Positions 24,134-34,376 of a DNA stretch of 47,328 nucleotides are shown here, piece by piece (position 1 is the stretch's first letter; every line of letters begins with the position of its first letter). Made by a program: the position numbers and the translations under genes. A model generated the notes under the pieces. That model did not search any database and was not told where the DNA came from. It saw only the letters and a program-made list of their open reading frames with translations. Source of the stretch: an uncultured Bacteroidaceae bacterium (lineage in GTDB: Bacteria > Bacteroidota > Bacteroidia > Bacteroidales > Bacteroidaceae); contig CAJODY010000007.1 of NCBI GenBank assembly GCA_905233285.1, forward strand, positions 1 to 47,328. Direction: 5' to 3'.

Positions 24134-25387
24134 ATGTGTAATTTTATTAGAAATATCCTTTACTTACCTCTTTGGCGAAATCCTAGAATAGTGATGACAA
24201 TATGGATGGTATTAGCTATAATTGCATCAATAACCAAGAAAGTAACCAACAATTACCTGATTTACAAATATTCTTTTTATCATTTGATAAATCAGGAACA
24301 TATGTATTGCCATCATCCTACAGAATATAATGACCTTCATCATTATGGCCCTATATTCAGTGTTCTTATAGCCCCATTTGCCTTATTACCTGATCTAATA
24401 GGAGTTACACTATGGCATTTGTCATTGGCGCTATTCCTATGTTGGGCAATAAAAATGACTCGTTTCCCACGAAGAGAACAATTATTCATCCTGTGGTTTT
24501 GTATGCATGAATTACTAACAGCTTTATTCATGTCCCAAATCAATGTCGCAATTGCAGGCATGGTACTACTTTCATTTTGCTTCATTAAACAGGAAAAGGA
24601 AATATGGGCAACATTCTTTATTGCCTTTGGCACATTTATAAAGCTTTTTGGAATTGTAGGACTCGCCTTCTTTTTCTTTTCAAAACACAAAAGAAAGTTT
24701 ATGGGATGGCTACTATTCTGGTCTGTGATTATGTTTATTATTCCCATGTTTTTCTCAAGCCCCACCTATGTATTAAGCCAATATTCCGAGTGGTATTATG
24801 CAATTGCAGACAAAAGCTACAATAGTCACTTTACAGACTGCCAGAATATTTCATTGCTAGGAATGATTAGGAAAATTGGTTATGCCTTTCATTTGGGATA
24901 TAATGATTACATGAGTTTCTTCAATGCTCAACTACTTCCTACAGAGAAATGTTTTTGGACTACTTATCCAGACTCTCCCTTGGTAGTATGTGGTGTATTA
25001 TTGTTTATATTGCCGTATTTCCGTTTTCAACAATGGAGAAACCTAGCATATCAGAAGATGTTCTTAGCATCATCGATGATGTTTCTGTGTTTATTTAGCA
25101 CAAGTTCTGAATCTAGTGGATATATTATCGCATTAATCGGAGTTGTGATATGGTATACTGCTATTCCGTGGGAAAGAGGATGGTGGGATAAGGCATTAAT
25201 GGTGCTTGTATTTATACTTACTTCCATGTCACCAAGCGATTTGATTCCATCGTCGATACGCTACGGAATCCTTTGGCCCTTTGCACTCAAAGCATTACCG
25301 GTCACCATTTGCTGGTTCCGGCTGCAATATGAGATGCTAACAAAAAACTACGAGGTAGGAAATGTAATCACTAATACAGATTCTTAA
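24134..25387 (+). CDS. GT87/DUF2029-type membrane glycosyltransferase, second copy
   Basis: Encodes 417 residues with about ten membrane segments. HHYGPIFSVLIAPFALLP parallels SPIFSVIFAPIFILP of the copy at 15621-16775, and TFIKLFGIVGLAF parallels ALTKVYGIVELAL, so the two are paralogues although clearly diverged. It should use a polyprenyl-phosphate sugar on the periplasmic face. It heads a run GT87, GT2, glycerophosphotransferase-GT2, GT2 and ends 1 bp before the next gene. Confidence 0.84.
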   Translation: MCNFIRNILYLPLWRNPRIVMTIWMVLAIIASITKKVTNNYLIYKYSFYHLINQEHMYCHHPTEYNDLHHYGPIFSVLIAPFALLPDLIGVTLWHLSLALFLCWAIKMTRFPRREQLFILWFCMHELLTALFMSQINVAIAGMVLLSFCFIKQEKEIWATFFIAFGTFIKLFGIVGLAFFFFSKHKRKFMGWLLFWSVIMFIIPMFFSSPTYVLSQYSEWYYAIADKSYNSHFTDCQNISLLGMIRKIGYAFHLGYNDYMSFFNAQLLPTEKCFWTTYPDSPLVVCGVLLFILPYFRFQQWRNLAYQKMFLASSMMFLCLFSTSSESSGYIIALIGVVIWYTAIPWERGWWDKALMVLVFILTSMSPSDLIPSSIRYGILWPFALKALPVTICWFRLQYEMLTKNYEVGNVITNTDS

Positions 25388-25388
25388 A

Positions 25389-26333
25389 ATGATTTCCATC
25401 ATAATTCCGATATACAATGCAGAGAGATACTTGCGGAAGTGTCTTGAAAGTATAAGGGTACAAACCTACAAAGACTTTGAAGTGCTTCTCATTGATGATG
25501 GTAGCACAGATCAGAGCCCCGATATATGCCGTAATTATTGCAGTTCCTCACCCCATTTCCACTATCTCCGCAAGGAAAATGGTGGAGTTAGCAGCGCTCG
25601 CAACATGGGATTGGAGCATGCTCTGGGCGAATGGATAAGTTTCATTGATGCTGATGACTGGGTAAGTCCCGACTACCTACAGACTGTCATGTTGCAAGAA
25701 CCTCGGGGCGACATCAACTTCATTAGCTTCTATGCTGTTCATACAGATAACAATAGTAAACTATTTCAACAGGCACCTCTCTTTGCAAGCAATAGAAGCG
25801 AGATAGAAACAGCCATATATGCTCTGAAATGCAGCCCGTTGGGAGATATGCTGGGCTGGACATGGAATAAATTTTTCCGAGCCGAAATCATTCGTCAGCA
25901 TCAAATACGATTCTGCGAAAATATAAGCCATAGAGAAGATGAAATCTTCACACTCGAATATTGCAGATACATACATTCACTTAGAATCATCGAACAGCCT
26001 CTTTACAACTATCGTATTACACCAAACGGACTCACAGCCAGAGGCATGCAGCTATCCGATCTTCTGCCATCTTCTCTGCAACTAGAGCAGGATCTTCCCT
26101 ACTATTCCCACCCCGCCCTCAAAGAGCAAATCCTGAAATCTGCAACGGATTATCGCGCCAAATTTATTTATTTCAGTCCATGGTCTCACATCAAACAGAA
26201 TCTACACGATTTTCAAGTTTTTATTCGCCACAATCCGCAACCCGGACGTCATTGCAAAGTAAATCATCTTACACAATATCTAAATAAATCTTATTGGTTA
26301 GGCTACCTATATTGTCTGATTAGGAAAATATAA
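25389..26333 (+). CDS. GT2 family A glycosyltransferase
   Basis: Encodes 314 residues. ISIIIPIYNAERYLRKCLESI, LLIDDGSTDQSPDIC, NGGVSSARNMGLEHALGEW and FIDADDWV are textbook GT2 motifs. The C-terminal half (WTWNKFFRAEIIR, ISHREDEIFTLEYCRYI) closely parallels the GT2 half of the fusion protein that follows, so the two may be duplicates. Sugar specificity unknown. Confidence 0.92.
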   Translation: MISIIIPIYNAERYLRKCLESIRVQTYKDFEVLLIDDGSTDQSPDICRNYCSSSPHFHYLRKENGGVSSARNMGLEHALGEWISFIDADDWVSPDYLQTVMLQEPRGDINFISFYAVHTDNNSKLFQQAPLFASNRSEIETAIYALKCSPLGDMLGWTWNKFFRAEIIRQHQIRFCENISHREDEIFTLEYCRYIHSLRIIEQPLYNYRITPNGLTARGMQLSDLLPSSLQLEQDLPYYSHPALKEQILKSATDYRAKFIYFSPWSHIKQNLHDFQVFIRHNPQPGRHCKVNHLTQYLNKSYWLGYLYCLIRKI

Positions 26334-26375
26334 ACATAAAAATTTTTATATATTTTATTTTTCTTGAAAATATTG

Positions 26376-26383
26376 TATATTTG
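26376..26383 (+). promoter_or_regulatory. Promoter -7 element for glycerophosphotransferase-GT2 gene
   Basis: TATATTTG lies in the 138-bp gap before ATG 26472. The surrounding A+T-rich sequence makes chance matches more likely. Confidence 0.45.
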
Positions 26384-26471
26384 CACCCAAACTTCATAAT
26401 ATTCATCACATATTTCATGTGAGTTATTTTACTATCCCTATATACAACGATAATCATTGAGATTAAAGATT

Positions 26472-28736
26472 ATGCCCAATAACAATTCCACCTTTTTATT
26501 CAGTAGTGATAATTCCTATTTTAGGGAATTGGAACAGTTGAGCCTGGAAGACAAAGAAAAAATTCTGAATATTGAGCGTAAACGATGGCATACAAAACAA
26601 GACCTATATATAGTTGCCGGTCAAATATACTCTCTTGATCTTCATCCTATAGACAGTTGGACTTTATTCCAGTGGATGCAAGAGAGAGACATACCCTCAC
26701 GTTTTATTATTCGGCGCGCGAGTCAGTTTTATAAGACAATTGAGGCCAAAGGACAAACAAAAGACGTTATTGCCGTAAATAGCGATTGTTTACATAACGA
26801 GTTGTTAGACCAAACAGAATTATTCTTGCGTGCAAAAGCAGTTCTTGTAGAATGGCGCACCGATTCTTTTGTTGATCATTGGCTTAAACATCTTCCCGGG
26901 TGTCGTTATGTTTTCATTCAGCATGGCATAATTGGCACATGGATTTGTGGAACACTCTTGGATGTTTTTAATAATGAATATAATGATCTCAATGTTTCAT
27001 CTGAATTTGAACTTTCTGTTGTTGCATCCAATGAAAATATTCGCAAAAGATGTTTTATTGCAGGACTTCCACGTTTTGACCTTCTTACAAATCAAACAAC
27101 AGATGGCAGTGATGCAGAGAAAGTCATATTCGTGATGTTTACTTGGAGAAGTACACTTAATGATGGAACTGAGGAATTAGAGGACTCCCATTATTTAAAA
27201 GGTTTACAAGCACTACTATCGGAAGAAAATATAATTCGCTTCAAACGTGACCATATACGCTTTGTATTCTCACCTCATCACGTTATTGCACATATATTGA
27301 AAGATTTTAATCTTAATCAAGTAGAAGTCATAAAGTCGCAAGAAAAAGTGGCATACTGGATTAAACATGCAGACATGCTTATTACCGACTTCTCAAGTGT
27401 CTCATTCGATTTCCTTTTCCAAGAGAAGCCTGTTATATACTGGATACCGGATATCTATGACGAACATCTCAATAACCAAGATAAAGAAAAGATAAAATCT
27501 GCGTTGCAGCAACGCCAGCATTTTTTTAATACGGTCAATTCTGTCGAGGAGGTATTGAACCGCATTTCATATTATGCAAAGAATCTATTCATACTGGAGG
27601 AAGAATATAAAACTAAAGCCCGATCCTTCTTTACCTATCGCGAGAACTTTTCGCAACGCATATTCGACAACGTTAATACCAGAATTAACGAAGAGCGTAA
27701 AAACAAAGAACCAATAGAAATAATTACAACTATGCCCAAAGTTTCTATTATTATCCCAGCCTATAATGTTGAGAAATATTTAAGTACATGTCTTGAAAGT
27801 CTGATAGCACAGACATATGAAGATTTTGAAGCAATTGTAATTGACGATGGTAGCACAGACTACACCCCCCAGATCTGCGAACAATACATTTTCAGAGACG
27901 GACGTATTAAAGTCGTACGACAAGAGAATGCCGGTGTCAGTGTAGCACGCAACAAGGGATTGGAATTGGCACAAGGTGAGTACATTACCTTTATAGATGC
28001 TGACGATTGGGTTGAAAAAGACTATTTGTCTACAATTGTACATACACAACCTGAATGCGACCTGCTATTCTTTGGAAATACACATCATCATAGAGACGGT
28101 TCTTCTCATTCTTATTCTCCTGGTGAAAGAATTGCCTTTGAACAACTTGATCGTGAAGAACTGTTGTTGACTATGATTCATAACGACTGTTGGTTTGAGT
28201 TCTTTGGCTACACATGGAATAAAAGGTTTAAGAACTCAATAATAAGAAAATATAATATAAGCTTTACACCTGGGCTGTCCCTGCGTGAAGACGAATTGTT
28301 TACCGACCGGTATGCCCGCTTTATAAAGAGTGTAGCTTCTACTGACAAATGCATCTACAATTACCGTTTTTCTTATGGAGGACTTACTTATCGTTTCCAT
28401 CCTGGTAGTGAAGTGTTGCTGTTAGCTCAAGGATTGTCTGCTGCAACTGATGGCATTCTTCATAAACGTCTTTATACCATTAAAAAGAGTAAGGTATTCC
28501 ATTATATGTTCATTGCCACTACAAATCTACATACAAAAGAGGCGCTCGAAGTATTCGATGTGCTTTATCTGTTGTACCATCAGTATTATGACATTTTGAA
28601 TAAGAAGGATAATATGTTCCTCGGACATAGAGCACGTAAGCGTTACCATAGAATCTTTGCACATACAAAGTGGATATCACGCATATATTTCCTAATCAAA
28701 CGCAAACTCATGAAGAAACACTACAATGCTGTATAG
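26472..28736 (+). CDS. CDP-glycerol glycerophosphotransferase (TagB/TagF-like) fused to GT2
   Basis: Encodes 754 residues from ATG 26472; an in-frame TTG at 26457 is less likely. Residues about 100-400 resemble the CDP-glycerol:poly(glycerophosphate) glycerophosphotransferase family: FIQHGIIGTW, FSPHHVI and ADMLITDFSSVSFDFLFQEKPVIYW (near 306). From about 421 a complete GT2 domain begins (VSIIIPAYNVEKYL, VIDDGSTDYTP, FIDADDWVEKDYL, YTWNKRFKNSII). One protein could add both a sugar and glycerol phosphate, or a related ribitol or alditol phosphate, to a glycan. No TagD-like cytidylyltransferase is in the window, so the donor is unconfirmed. Two LtaS-like enzymes nearby make phosphoglycerol chemistry plausible. 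Confidence 0.85.
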   Translation: MPNNNSTFLFSSDNSYFRELEQLSLEDKEKILNIERKRWHTKQDLYIVAGQIYSLDLHPIDSWTLFQWMQERDIPSRFIIRRASQFYKTIEAKGQTKDVIAVNSDCLHNELLDQTELFLRAKAVLVEWRTDSFVDHWLKHLPGCRYVFIQHGIIGTWICGTLLDVFNNEYNDLNVSSEFELSVVASNENIRKRCFIAGLPRFDLLTNQTTDGSDAEKVIFVMFTWRSTLNDGTEELEDSHYLKGLQALLSEENIIRFKRDHIRFVFSPHHVIAHILKDFNLNQVEVIKSQEKVAYWIKHADMLITDFSSVSFDFLFQEKPVIYWIPDIYDEHLNNQDKEKIKSALQQRQHFFNTVNSVEEVLNRISYYAKNLFILEEEYKTKARSFFTYRENFSQRIFDNVNTRINEERKNKEPIEIITTMPKVSIIIPAYNVEKYLSTCLESLIAQTYEDFEAIVIDDGSTDYTPQICEQYIFRDGRIKVVRQENAGVSVARNKGLELAQGEYITFIDADDWVEKDYLSTIVHTQPECDLLFFGNTHHHRDGSSHSYSPGERIAFEQLDREELLLTMIHNDCWFEFFGYTWNKRFKNSIIRKYNISFTPGLSLREDELFTDRYARFIKSVASTDKCIYNYRFSYGGLTYRFHPGSEVLLLAQGLSAATDGILHKRLYTIKKSKVFHYMFIATTNLHTKEALEVFDVLYLLYHQYYDILNKKDNMFLGHRARKRYHRIFAHTKWISRIYFLIKRKLMKKHYNAV

Positions 28737-28776
28737 TTCCTGTTGTTTTTCATAATTCAATTAATACAATATAATC

Positions 28777-29817
28777 ATGGAAAAGATTCTAACTGTAGTC
28801 ATTCCGACCTATAATATGGAGAAGTACTTAGACAAATGTCTGACTTCACTCATAATGCCTGAAAATATGGATGAATTGGAAGTGTTGATTGTTAATGATG
28901 GCAGCAAAGATTCATCGCTTCAGATTGCTCTAAAATATGAAAAGCTATACCCACAGACTTTTATTGCAATTGATAAAAAAAACGGCAATTATGGTTCTTG
29001 TATAAATAAGGGCCTCGAAAAAGCCACGGGAAAATATTTCAAAGTCTTGGACGCCGACGATTCTTTTAATACAGAAAATCTATGTGAATACATCAAATTC
29101 CTACGGAAATTAGATGTAGATTTAGTCATGTCCGACTTTATGATTGTCGACCAATCGAACGACATCAATACCACTATTGATTATAAATTACCAGTAAACA
29201 TAGTATTCAGTTTTGAATATCTTGTCAAGAAAAACGTTCCATATATGTGGATGCATGCGGTGACACATCGTACGGAAAAAATGAGAAATATCAATTACTT
29301 TCAACAGGAGGGCATTTCATACACTGACAAAGAATTTGTGTTTTATCCCATGGCTGTATCCAAGACTGTTGCCTATTTCCCCAAAGTACTTTATTTATAT
29401 CTTATGGGACGAGAAGGTCAGACCATTGATGATAATGTATGGATAAAAAACTACTGGATGGAAGTAAAAGCCATCATGAAACTATTGATCGATTATAAGG
29501 AACACAAGAATGAAGTAAGCACAGAAGGATTACAATTCATGCAACAACAGGCCACACTTTATATAAGTTCAATTTATCATAGACATCTTCAATCCGGCAG
29601 GAAGAAACTTTCCATAAACCAGCTTATCGATTTTGACAAATGGTTGAAGTCATTAGATGAAGACTTGTATCATTGTATGGACAAGGAGAAAGAAACTGCC
29701 GAATTTTACTTTATAAAAGAATGGCGAAAGTACAAGAATAACATGAAAGGGTATCTAATTCACCGCTTCATCCATCGGATTAGTTACCATTTGGGCATTC
29801 GATCTCATAAGAAATAA
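28777..29817 (+). CDS. GT2 glycosyltransferase
   Basis: Encodes 346 residues. LTVVIPTYNMEKYLDKCLTSL, VLIVNDGSKDSSLQIAL, NGNYGSCINKGLEKATGKY and VLDADDSF define the GT2 domain over the first 110 residues. The rest is charged and lacks membrane segments. It closes the plus-strand run 40 bp after the fusion gene and converges on the ABC transporter with 5 bp between. Confidence 0.9.
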   Translation: MEKILTVVIPTYNMEKYLDKCLTSLIMPENMDELEVLIVNDGSKDSSLQIALKYEKLYPQTFIAIDKKNGNYGSCINKGLEKATGKYFKVLDADDSFNTENLCEYIKFLRKLDVDLVMSDFMIVDQSNDINTTIDYKLPVNIVFSFEYLVKKNVPYMWMHAVTHRTEKMRNINYFQQEGISYTDKEFVFYPMAVSKTVAYFPKVLYLYLMGREGQTIDDNVWIKNYWMEVKAIMKLLIDYKEHKNEVSTEGLQFMQQQATLYISSIYHRHLQSGRKKLSINQLIDFDKWLKSLDEDLYHCMDKEKETAEFYFIKEWRKYKNNMKGYLIHRFIHRISYHLGIRSHKK

Positions 29818-29822
29818 ATCAA

Positions 29823-31658
29823 TTACAGCTGCTGCATATCATACAGACGTTTATAATAGCCGTTCTTTTCAATCAGCTCGTCGTGCTGTCCGCGTTCCAC
29901 GATTTCTCCTTCGTAAATAACGAAAATTTCATCGGCATTCTTGATAGTTGACAAACGATGGGCAATAGCCACAGTAGTACGACTCTTCATCAGTCGCTCC
30001 AATGCCTCCTGCACAAGGCGCTCACTTTCTGTGTCGAGTGCCGAAGTAGCCTCATCAAGGATTAGAATAGGAGGATTCTTCAAGATGGCACGGGCTATGC
30101 TGACACGCTGGCGCTGACCACCTGACAGACGACCGCCTCGGTCACCAATCATGGTGTCGTAACCGTTTTCGCTCTCCATGATGAATTCATGTGCATTGGC
30201 TATCTTGGCAGCCTCTATCACCTGCTCCATGGTTGCATTCTCTACACCGAATGTTATATTATTGTAGAAAGTGTCGTTGAAGAGGATGGCTTCCTGGTTC
30301 ACGTTACCTATGAGCTGGCGGAGACTTGATATTCCGACCTCACGAATGTCCTTGCCGTCAATAAGAATACGACCCGAACATACATCGTGGTATCTCGGAA
30401 TAAGATCGACAAGTGTAGATTTGCCTGAACCCGACTGGCCCACAAGAGCAATGGTCTTTCCCTTTTGTACAATCAGATTTATGTGCTTAAGAACATCACG
30501 CCCTTCGATATAATGGAACGAAACGTCCTGAATTTCCACCTTGTCATTAAACGAACTGAGCTGTACCGGTTGTGGTAATTCCTTGATAGGATTCTCTGCC
30601 TTCAGGATAAAGTCGATACGGTCCATCGATGCAAGTCCCAACGGAATCTGATAGGTGGCCCTTGAGAGTTCCTTTAATGGATTGATTACACTATATAGAA
30701 TCACCATATAGAAGATAAAGGTAGAAGCATCAATAATATTTGATTCATTGAGAATCAAGAAGCCACCGAACCAAAGTACTATAACAATTATGATAGTTCC
30801 AAGAAACTCGGACATCGGGTGAGCTGCATTCTGACGAATAATCATCTGGTTCATACCTTTACGGAATTCGTCATTAACAAATATGAATCGTTTCAGCATC
30901 TTGTGTTCAGCGATAAAAGCCTTTATGATACGTAATCCGCCGAGTGTCTCGTCAAGTTGTGCAATAATGTCACCCCATTGTCCCTGTACGGCCGAAGACT
31001 GGCTTTTCAGTTTTCTGCTAACCTTTCCCATAATCCATCCTGCAAGCGGAGCTACTACCAAAACAAACAAGGTAAGTTGCCAACTGACTGTAAAGAGAGT
31101 GAAGAAACAAACCAAAATAGCTATCGGCTGACGTATGAGCATGTCAATCGAACTCGTTATAGAGTTCTCAACAACCTGTACATCGGCACTCATACGTGCT
31201 ATGATATCACCCTTCCTTTCCTCAGAAAAGAAACTGAGTGGCAGTTTCAGCACCTTTTCATATACTTGGATACGGATGTCACGAACCACACCTGTACGCA
31301 GAGGCACCATAACCGATGAAGAAGCGAAATATCCTGCTGTTTTTATTCCTGTCATGACAATAAGTGCCATACCCATTATCACCAATGTAAGGAAAGCCCC
31401 ATTATTAGATATCATTTCCTGGATCCACGCATAAGCATTGTTCACAAGGACATCTTTGTTGATATGATTCCATTCCATCGGCTGATATTCATACACTTTC
31501 TGGTCAATCTTGAAGAGAATGTTAAGGATTGGAATCAAAACCATGAATGAAAAAACGTTCATCCATTGGGAGAAGAAATTTAGTACAATAGACCACGCTA
31601 AATATTTGCGGTAAGGCTTCAAATAGCGTGCCATTATAGAAAAAAACTGTTTAAGCAT
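29823..31658 (-). CDS. MsbA-like ABC exporter (fused membrane and ATPase domains)
   Basis: Encodes 611 residues. About six membrane helices lie in the first 330 residues, then an ATPase domain with Walker A VGQSGSGKSTLVD, signature LSGGQRQRVSIARA, Walker B ILILDEATSALD and the switch histidine in AIAHRLSTI. Size and order match type IV exporters such as MsbA, which flip lipid A-core; here the likely cargo is a lipid A or lipid-linked glycan intermediate. No Wzx flippase was recognised in the window, which makes this the main export candidate together with GtrA. Confidence 0.92.
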   Translation of the reverse strand: MLKQFFSIMARYLKPYRKYLAWSIVLNFFSQWMNVFSFMVLIPILNILFKIDQKVYEYQPMEWNHINKDVLVNNAYAWIQEMISNNGAFLTLVIMGMALIVMTGIKTAGYFASSSVMVPLRTGVVRDIRIQVYEKVLKLPLSFFSEERKGDIIARMSADVQVVENSITSSIDMLIRQPIAILVCFFTLFTVSWQLTLFVLVVAPLAGWIMGKVSRKLKSQSSAVQGQWGDIIAQLDETLGGLRIIKAFIAEHKMLKRFIFVNDEFRKGMNQMIIRQNAAHPMSEFLGTIIIVIVLWFGGFLILNESNIIDASTFIFYMVILYSVINPLKELSRATYQIPLGLASMDRIDFILKAENPIKELPQPVQLSSFNDKVEIQDVSFHYIEGRDVLKHINLIVQKGKTIALVGQSGSGKSTLVDLIPRYHDVCSGRILIDGKDIREVGISSLRQLIGNVNQEAILFNDTFYNNITFGVENATMEQVIEAAKIANAHEFIMESENGYDTMIGDRGGRLSGGQRQRVSIARAILKNPPILILDEATSALDTESERLVQEALERLMKSRTTVAIAHRLSTIKNADEIFVIYEGEIVERGQHDELIEKNGYYKRLYDMQQL

Positions 31659-31742
31659 ATGTCTGTTTTATTTTGTTGGGTGCGAAGATAGAGTAAAAAA
31701 ACGAACTAAACAACTTAATATTAAAAAATATTAAATCACTGG

Positions 31743-33602
31743 TTACATTCCGTCTATATCATCATACAATTTCTGCACAAATGCCTTTGCATAGTTGATG
31801 TTCTTACCAGATTGCTCACCGACATCCCACACTATAGCATCAGGTACACCATCATATAGCACCTGATTTTCTTCTGTAATCAGACCGAATGATGCATCGG
31901 GAAAGGCTATGTATGCAAAATGTGGGGTATTGATATCGAACATATCCTTTGAATAAGTGAAATCCGAGTGGTCAATATTCAACATTCCAAGAAGTGTCGC
32001 TGCAATGTCTATCTGACTACCTATAGTGTGTATTTCGCGATGTTCTTTCGCTACCCCTCCTGTCATAATCAACGGAATTTCATAACGCCACAGTTGATAA
32101 TTATCTACATCGTCAGGGTAAGCACCTAAATGGTCGGGCACTATTACAACCAGCGTATTATCCCACAAAGGCATCTCTTTCAATTTTTCGATAAATCTTC
32201 CCAATTCATCGTCTGTATATGCAAATGCATTCAGGGCTTCGTTTCCTATTCCGCTCTCATACGGCACTTCAAAGGGTTCGTGACTGCTCAATGTCATCAT
32301 TGTTATGAGAAATGGCTTATTTTTATCCATTTCATCGATATCTTTTAGAATTCGTTCGAACACAATACCATCGTGTACTCCCCATTTGCTGGTTCGTTGA
32401 CGAGGAGGAAAACTACTTTCGGAAACCACATTCTCATATCCCGTACCAACTATATACGACTGCATATTGCTGTAGTTCGTATCTCCTCCATAATAGAAGC
32501 TTGTGGTATAGCCATTATTTCTCAAGCTTCTAGCAATCGATGGGAGTTTTGTTGATTTCTTCGGCATATCCATTATACTCATGCTGGGTTGAGCCGGCAG
32601 CCCACTAAGTATCGACACCATAGCCCTATCCGTTCTCACAGTATTTGCATAGAATCGGTCGAAATATAGTCCTTCCTTTGCCAAGGCGTCAAGTTGCGGA
32701 GTCACACCTTTTACATGTCCACCCACATCCATGATATACGTGGAAAAACTCTCCAGCATCACTATTATCACATTGGGACGCGTCGAGAACCTTATACTCA
32801 AACTATCCGGATTCTCATCTTTGCGCAATTCAGTATAGACCATTTCATCGAATAGACGAGTTGCCTCCTCATCATCCATAAACCGAAACTGATTGGCTAT
32901 ATCTTCTGTATGGAGCAGGGATTCAACAAAACTGAAAATCGGATTGACCGCTGCATGGTTTAGCCTCATATTGCTGCTGAAATAAACAGAACCCGTGTGG
33001 TTTGTACCGGTACCAAAACCGCCTCGGATAGGCAAAATAAGCAGCGCCATAAGCAGAAGCATCAGGATACTCGCACCTGCGTTCTTACCCCATCGTGTCT
33101 TTGTTCTGCTGTCAAACAGACGTTTGGGTACCACAATCCACTCAAACAGACAATATGTTAAGACTGTCAATGCCAGAATACCTGCAATTGAAGCAAGTGT
33201 CTGCATTAAAGATATACTCGCCAACGCATCAGTCGGCGAAGTCTTCAAGTACAGCCAGGGTGTACTGTCGAGCGGAAATCCCCAATAGCCATACAGTCCC
33301 AGGTTCACGGCATAGAATATTATAGCAGCAAATATCAATAGAGCCATGAGCGTCCTCCACCCCGCAAGCATATACTTCCCTTTTAGCCATATTCCACATA
33401 GCAGCACCACTGCCGGTACTATTGTAAGATATCCAGCTATAGCCATATCCAGCTTCACACCATGCCCCACTACACCAAGCACATCAGCAAAGGTCAGATC
33501 AACGAATAAATCATGATATGTCAGCAGAAATACTATCTTGCTTGCAACGCCCAGCAGAAGCCATAGCACATATACCAATATGAAAGCCTTAACACTCTTC
33601 AT
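31743..33602 (-). CDS. LtaS-like sulfatase-fold transferase, second copy
   Basis: About 619 residues from ATG 33602. The frame is open to 33722, but the preferred start follows a -7 element at 33629-33636 and begins directly with the first membrane segment (MKSVKAFILVYVLWLLLGV). Five or so helices precede the catalytic domain: VIIVMLESFSTYIMDV (Glu), ANTVRTDRAMVSILSG with a threonine nucleophile, FYYGGDTNYSN and VVIVPDHLGAYP (Asp-His). This copy keeps the LtaS-type threonine, whereas the copy at 11595 has serine, so substrates may differ. Role as for that gene. Confidence 0.87.
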   Translation of the reverse strand: MKSVKAFILVYVLWLLLGVASKIVFLLTYHDLFVDLTFADVLGVVGHGVKLDMAIAGYLTIVPAVVLLCGIWLKGKYMLAGWRTLMALLIFAAIIFYAVNLGLYGYWGFPLDSTPWLYLKTSPTDALASISLMQTLASIAGILALTVLTYCLFEWIVVPKRLFDSRTKTRWGKNAGASILMLLLMALLILPIRGGFGTGTNHTGSVYFSSNMRLNHAAVNPIFSFVESLLHTEDIANQFRFMDDEEATRLFDEMVYTELRKDENPDSLSIRFSTRPNVIIVMLESFSTYIMDVGGHVKGVTPQLDALAKEGLYFDRFYANTVRTDRAMVSILSGLPAQPSMSIMDMPKKSTKLPSIARSLRNNGYTTSFYYGGDTNYSNMQSYIVGTGYENVVSESSFPPRQRTSKWGVHDGIVFERILKDIDEMDKNKPFLITMMTLSSHEPFEVPYESGIGNEALNAFAYTDDELGRFIEKLKEMPLWDNTLVVIVPDHLGAYPDDVDNYQLWRYEIPLIMTGGVAKEHREIHTIGSQIDIAATLLGMLNIDHSDFTYSKDMFDINTPHFAYIAFPDASFGLITEENQVLYDGVPDAIVWDVGEQSGKNINYAKAFVQKLYDDIDGM

Positions 33603-33628
33603 AAATGCGAAACATATATATTTGCATG

Positions 33629-33636
33629 CAAACATA
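33629..33636 (-). promoter_or_regulatory. Promoter -7 element for second LtaS-like gene
   Basis: The minus strand reads TATGTTTG 27 bp before ATG 33602 and downstream of the alternative start at 33722, supporting the shorter protein. Confidence 0.5.
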
Positions 33637-33711
33637 CAAAAAAAAGTAATAGCAGGCACACACCCACATATAATATTTACGTATTCATTTCGCAAAGTAA
33701 TGGAAAAAATA

Positions 33712-33719
33712 TAACTTTG
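33712..33719 (+). promoter_or_regulatory. Promoter -7 element for GtrA gene
   Basis: TAACTTTG lies 29 bp before ATG 33749. Confidence 0.5.
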
Positions 33720-33748
33720 CATACATTTTACTATTCTTCACAAGAATT

Positions 33749-34174
33749 ATGCGAACATTGAGCACAAATAGGTTTAAAACGCTCCGTCATAATGAACGAT
33801 TTCTTCAGTTCGTTCGCTTTTGCATAATCGGCACCCTATCGGCTGCCACCCATTATGCCATCTATTTTCTGCTGCAATTGTGGATTGACCTCAACGTGGC
33901 CTATACAGCCGGATACATCATCAGTTTCGTGGGAAATTTCTATCTCACAAACTACTTTACCTTCCGCACTCGTCCTTCCTGGGGGAAGTTCTTCGGATTT
34001 GCTTGCAGTCACAGCCTCAACTACGTCCTTCACATCGTGCTATTCAACCTCTTCCTTTGGATGGGGGTACACAGACTCATTGCCCCTCCTCTAGTCATGT
34101 TGATAGCAATGTTGGTACAATTTTCCGTACTTCGCATAGTTTTCACATGGAATCGTAAAAAGCCCGAAATGTAA
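33749..34174 (+). CDS. GtrA family membrane protein
   Basis: Encodes 141 residues with four membrane helices. FVRFCIIGTLSAATHYAIYFLL, GYIISFVGNFYLTNYFTFR and the closing VFTW are the GtrA/DPMS pattern. GtrA proteins are thought to flip undecaprenyl-phosphate-linked sugars to the periplasm, which would feed the GT87-type transferases here. The GtrB-like GT2 at 13583-14503 is a candidate partner although about 20 kb away. Confidence 0.92.
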   Translation: MRTLSTNRFKTLRHNERFLQFVRFCIIGTLSAATHYAIYFLLQLWIDLNVAYTAGYIISFVGNFYLTNYFTFRTRPSWGKFFGFACSHSLNYVLHIVLFNLFLWMGVHRLIAPPLVMLIAMLVQFSVLRIVFTWNRKKPEM

Positions 34175-34292
34175 TCTCGGTTTGTCAACTTTATATAGCA
34201 CAACACGTCAAAAAAGCCCCTGGCTTGCAGAAACATTAAAAAATTCACACAATTTAAGTTTATAACTTAGTGTATAAAAGAAAACAAATCAA

Positions 34293-34300
34293 TACCTTTG
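34293..34300 (+). promoter_or_regulatory. Promoter -7 element for pckA
   Basis: TACCTTTG lies 76 bp before the pckA start, giving a 5' leader of about 70 nt. No -33 TTTG is visible at 19 nt. Confidence 0.55.
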
Positions 34301-34376
34301 CAGTTGGTTTGGGGTAAAGCGATTTTTACTTTCCTTCTGAAGACATTAATTCTTAACTTAAAAATACAAAACTACT

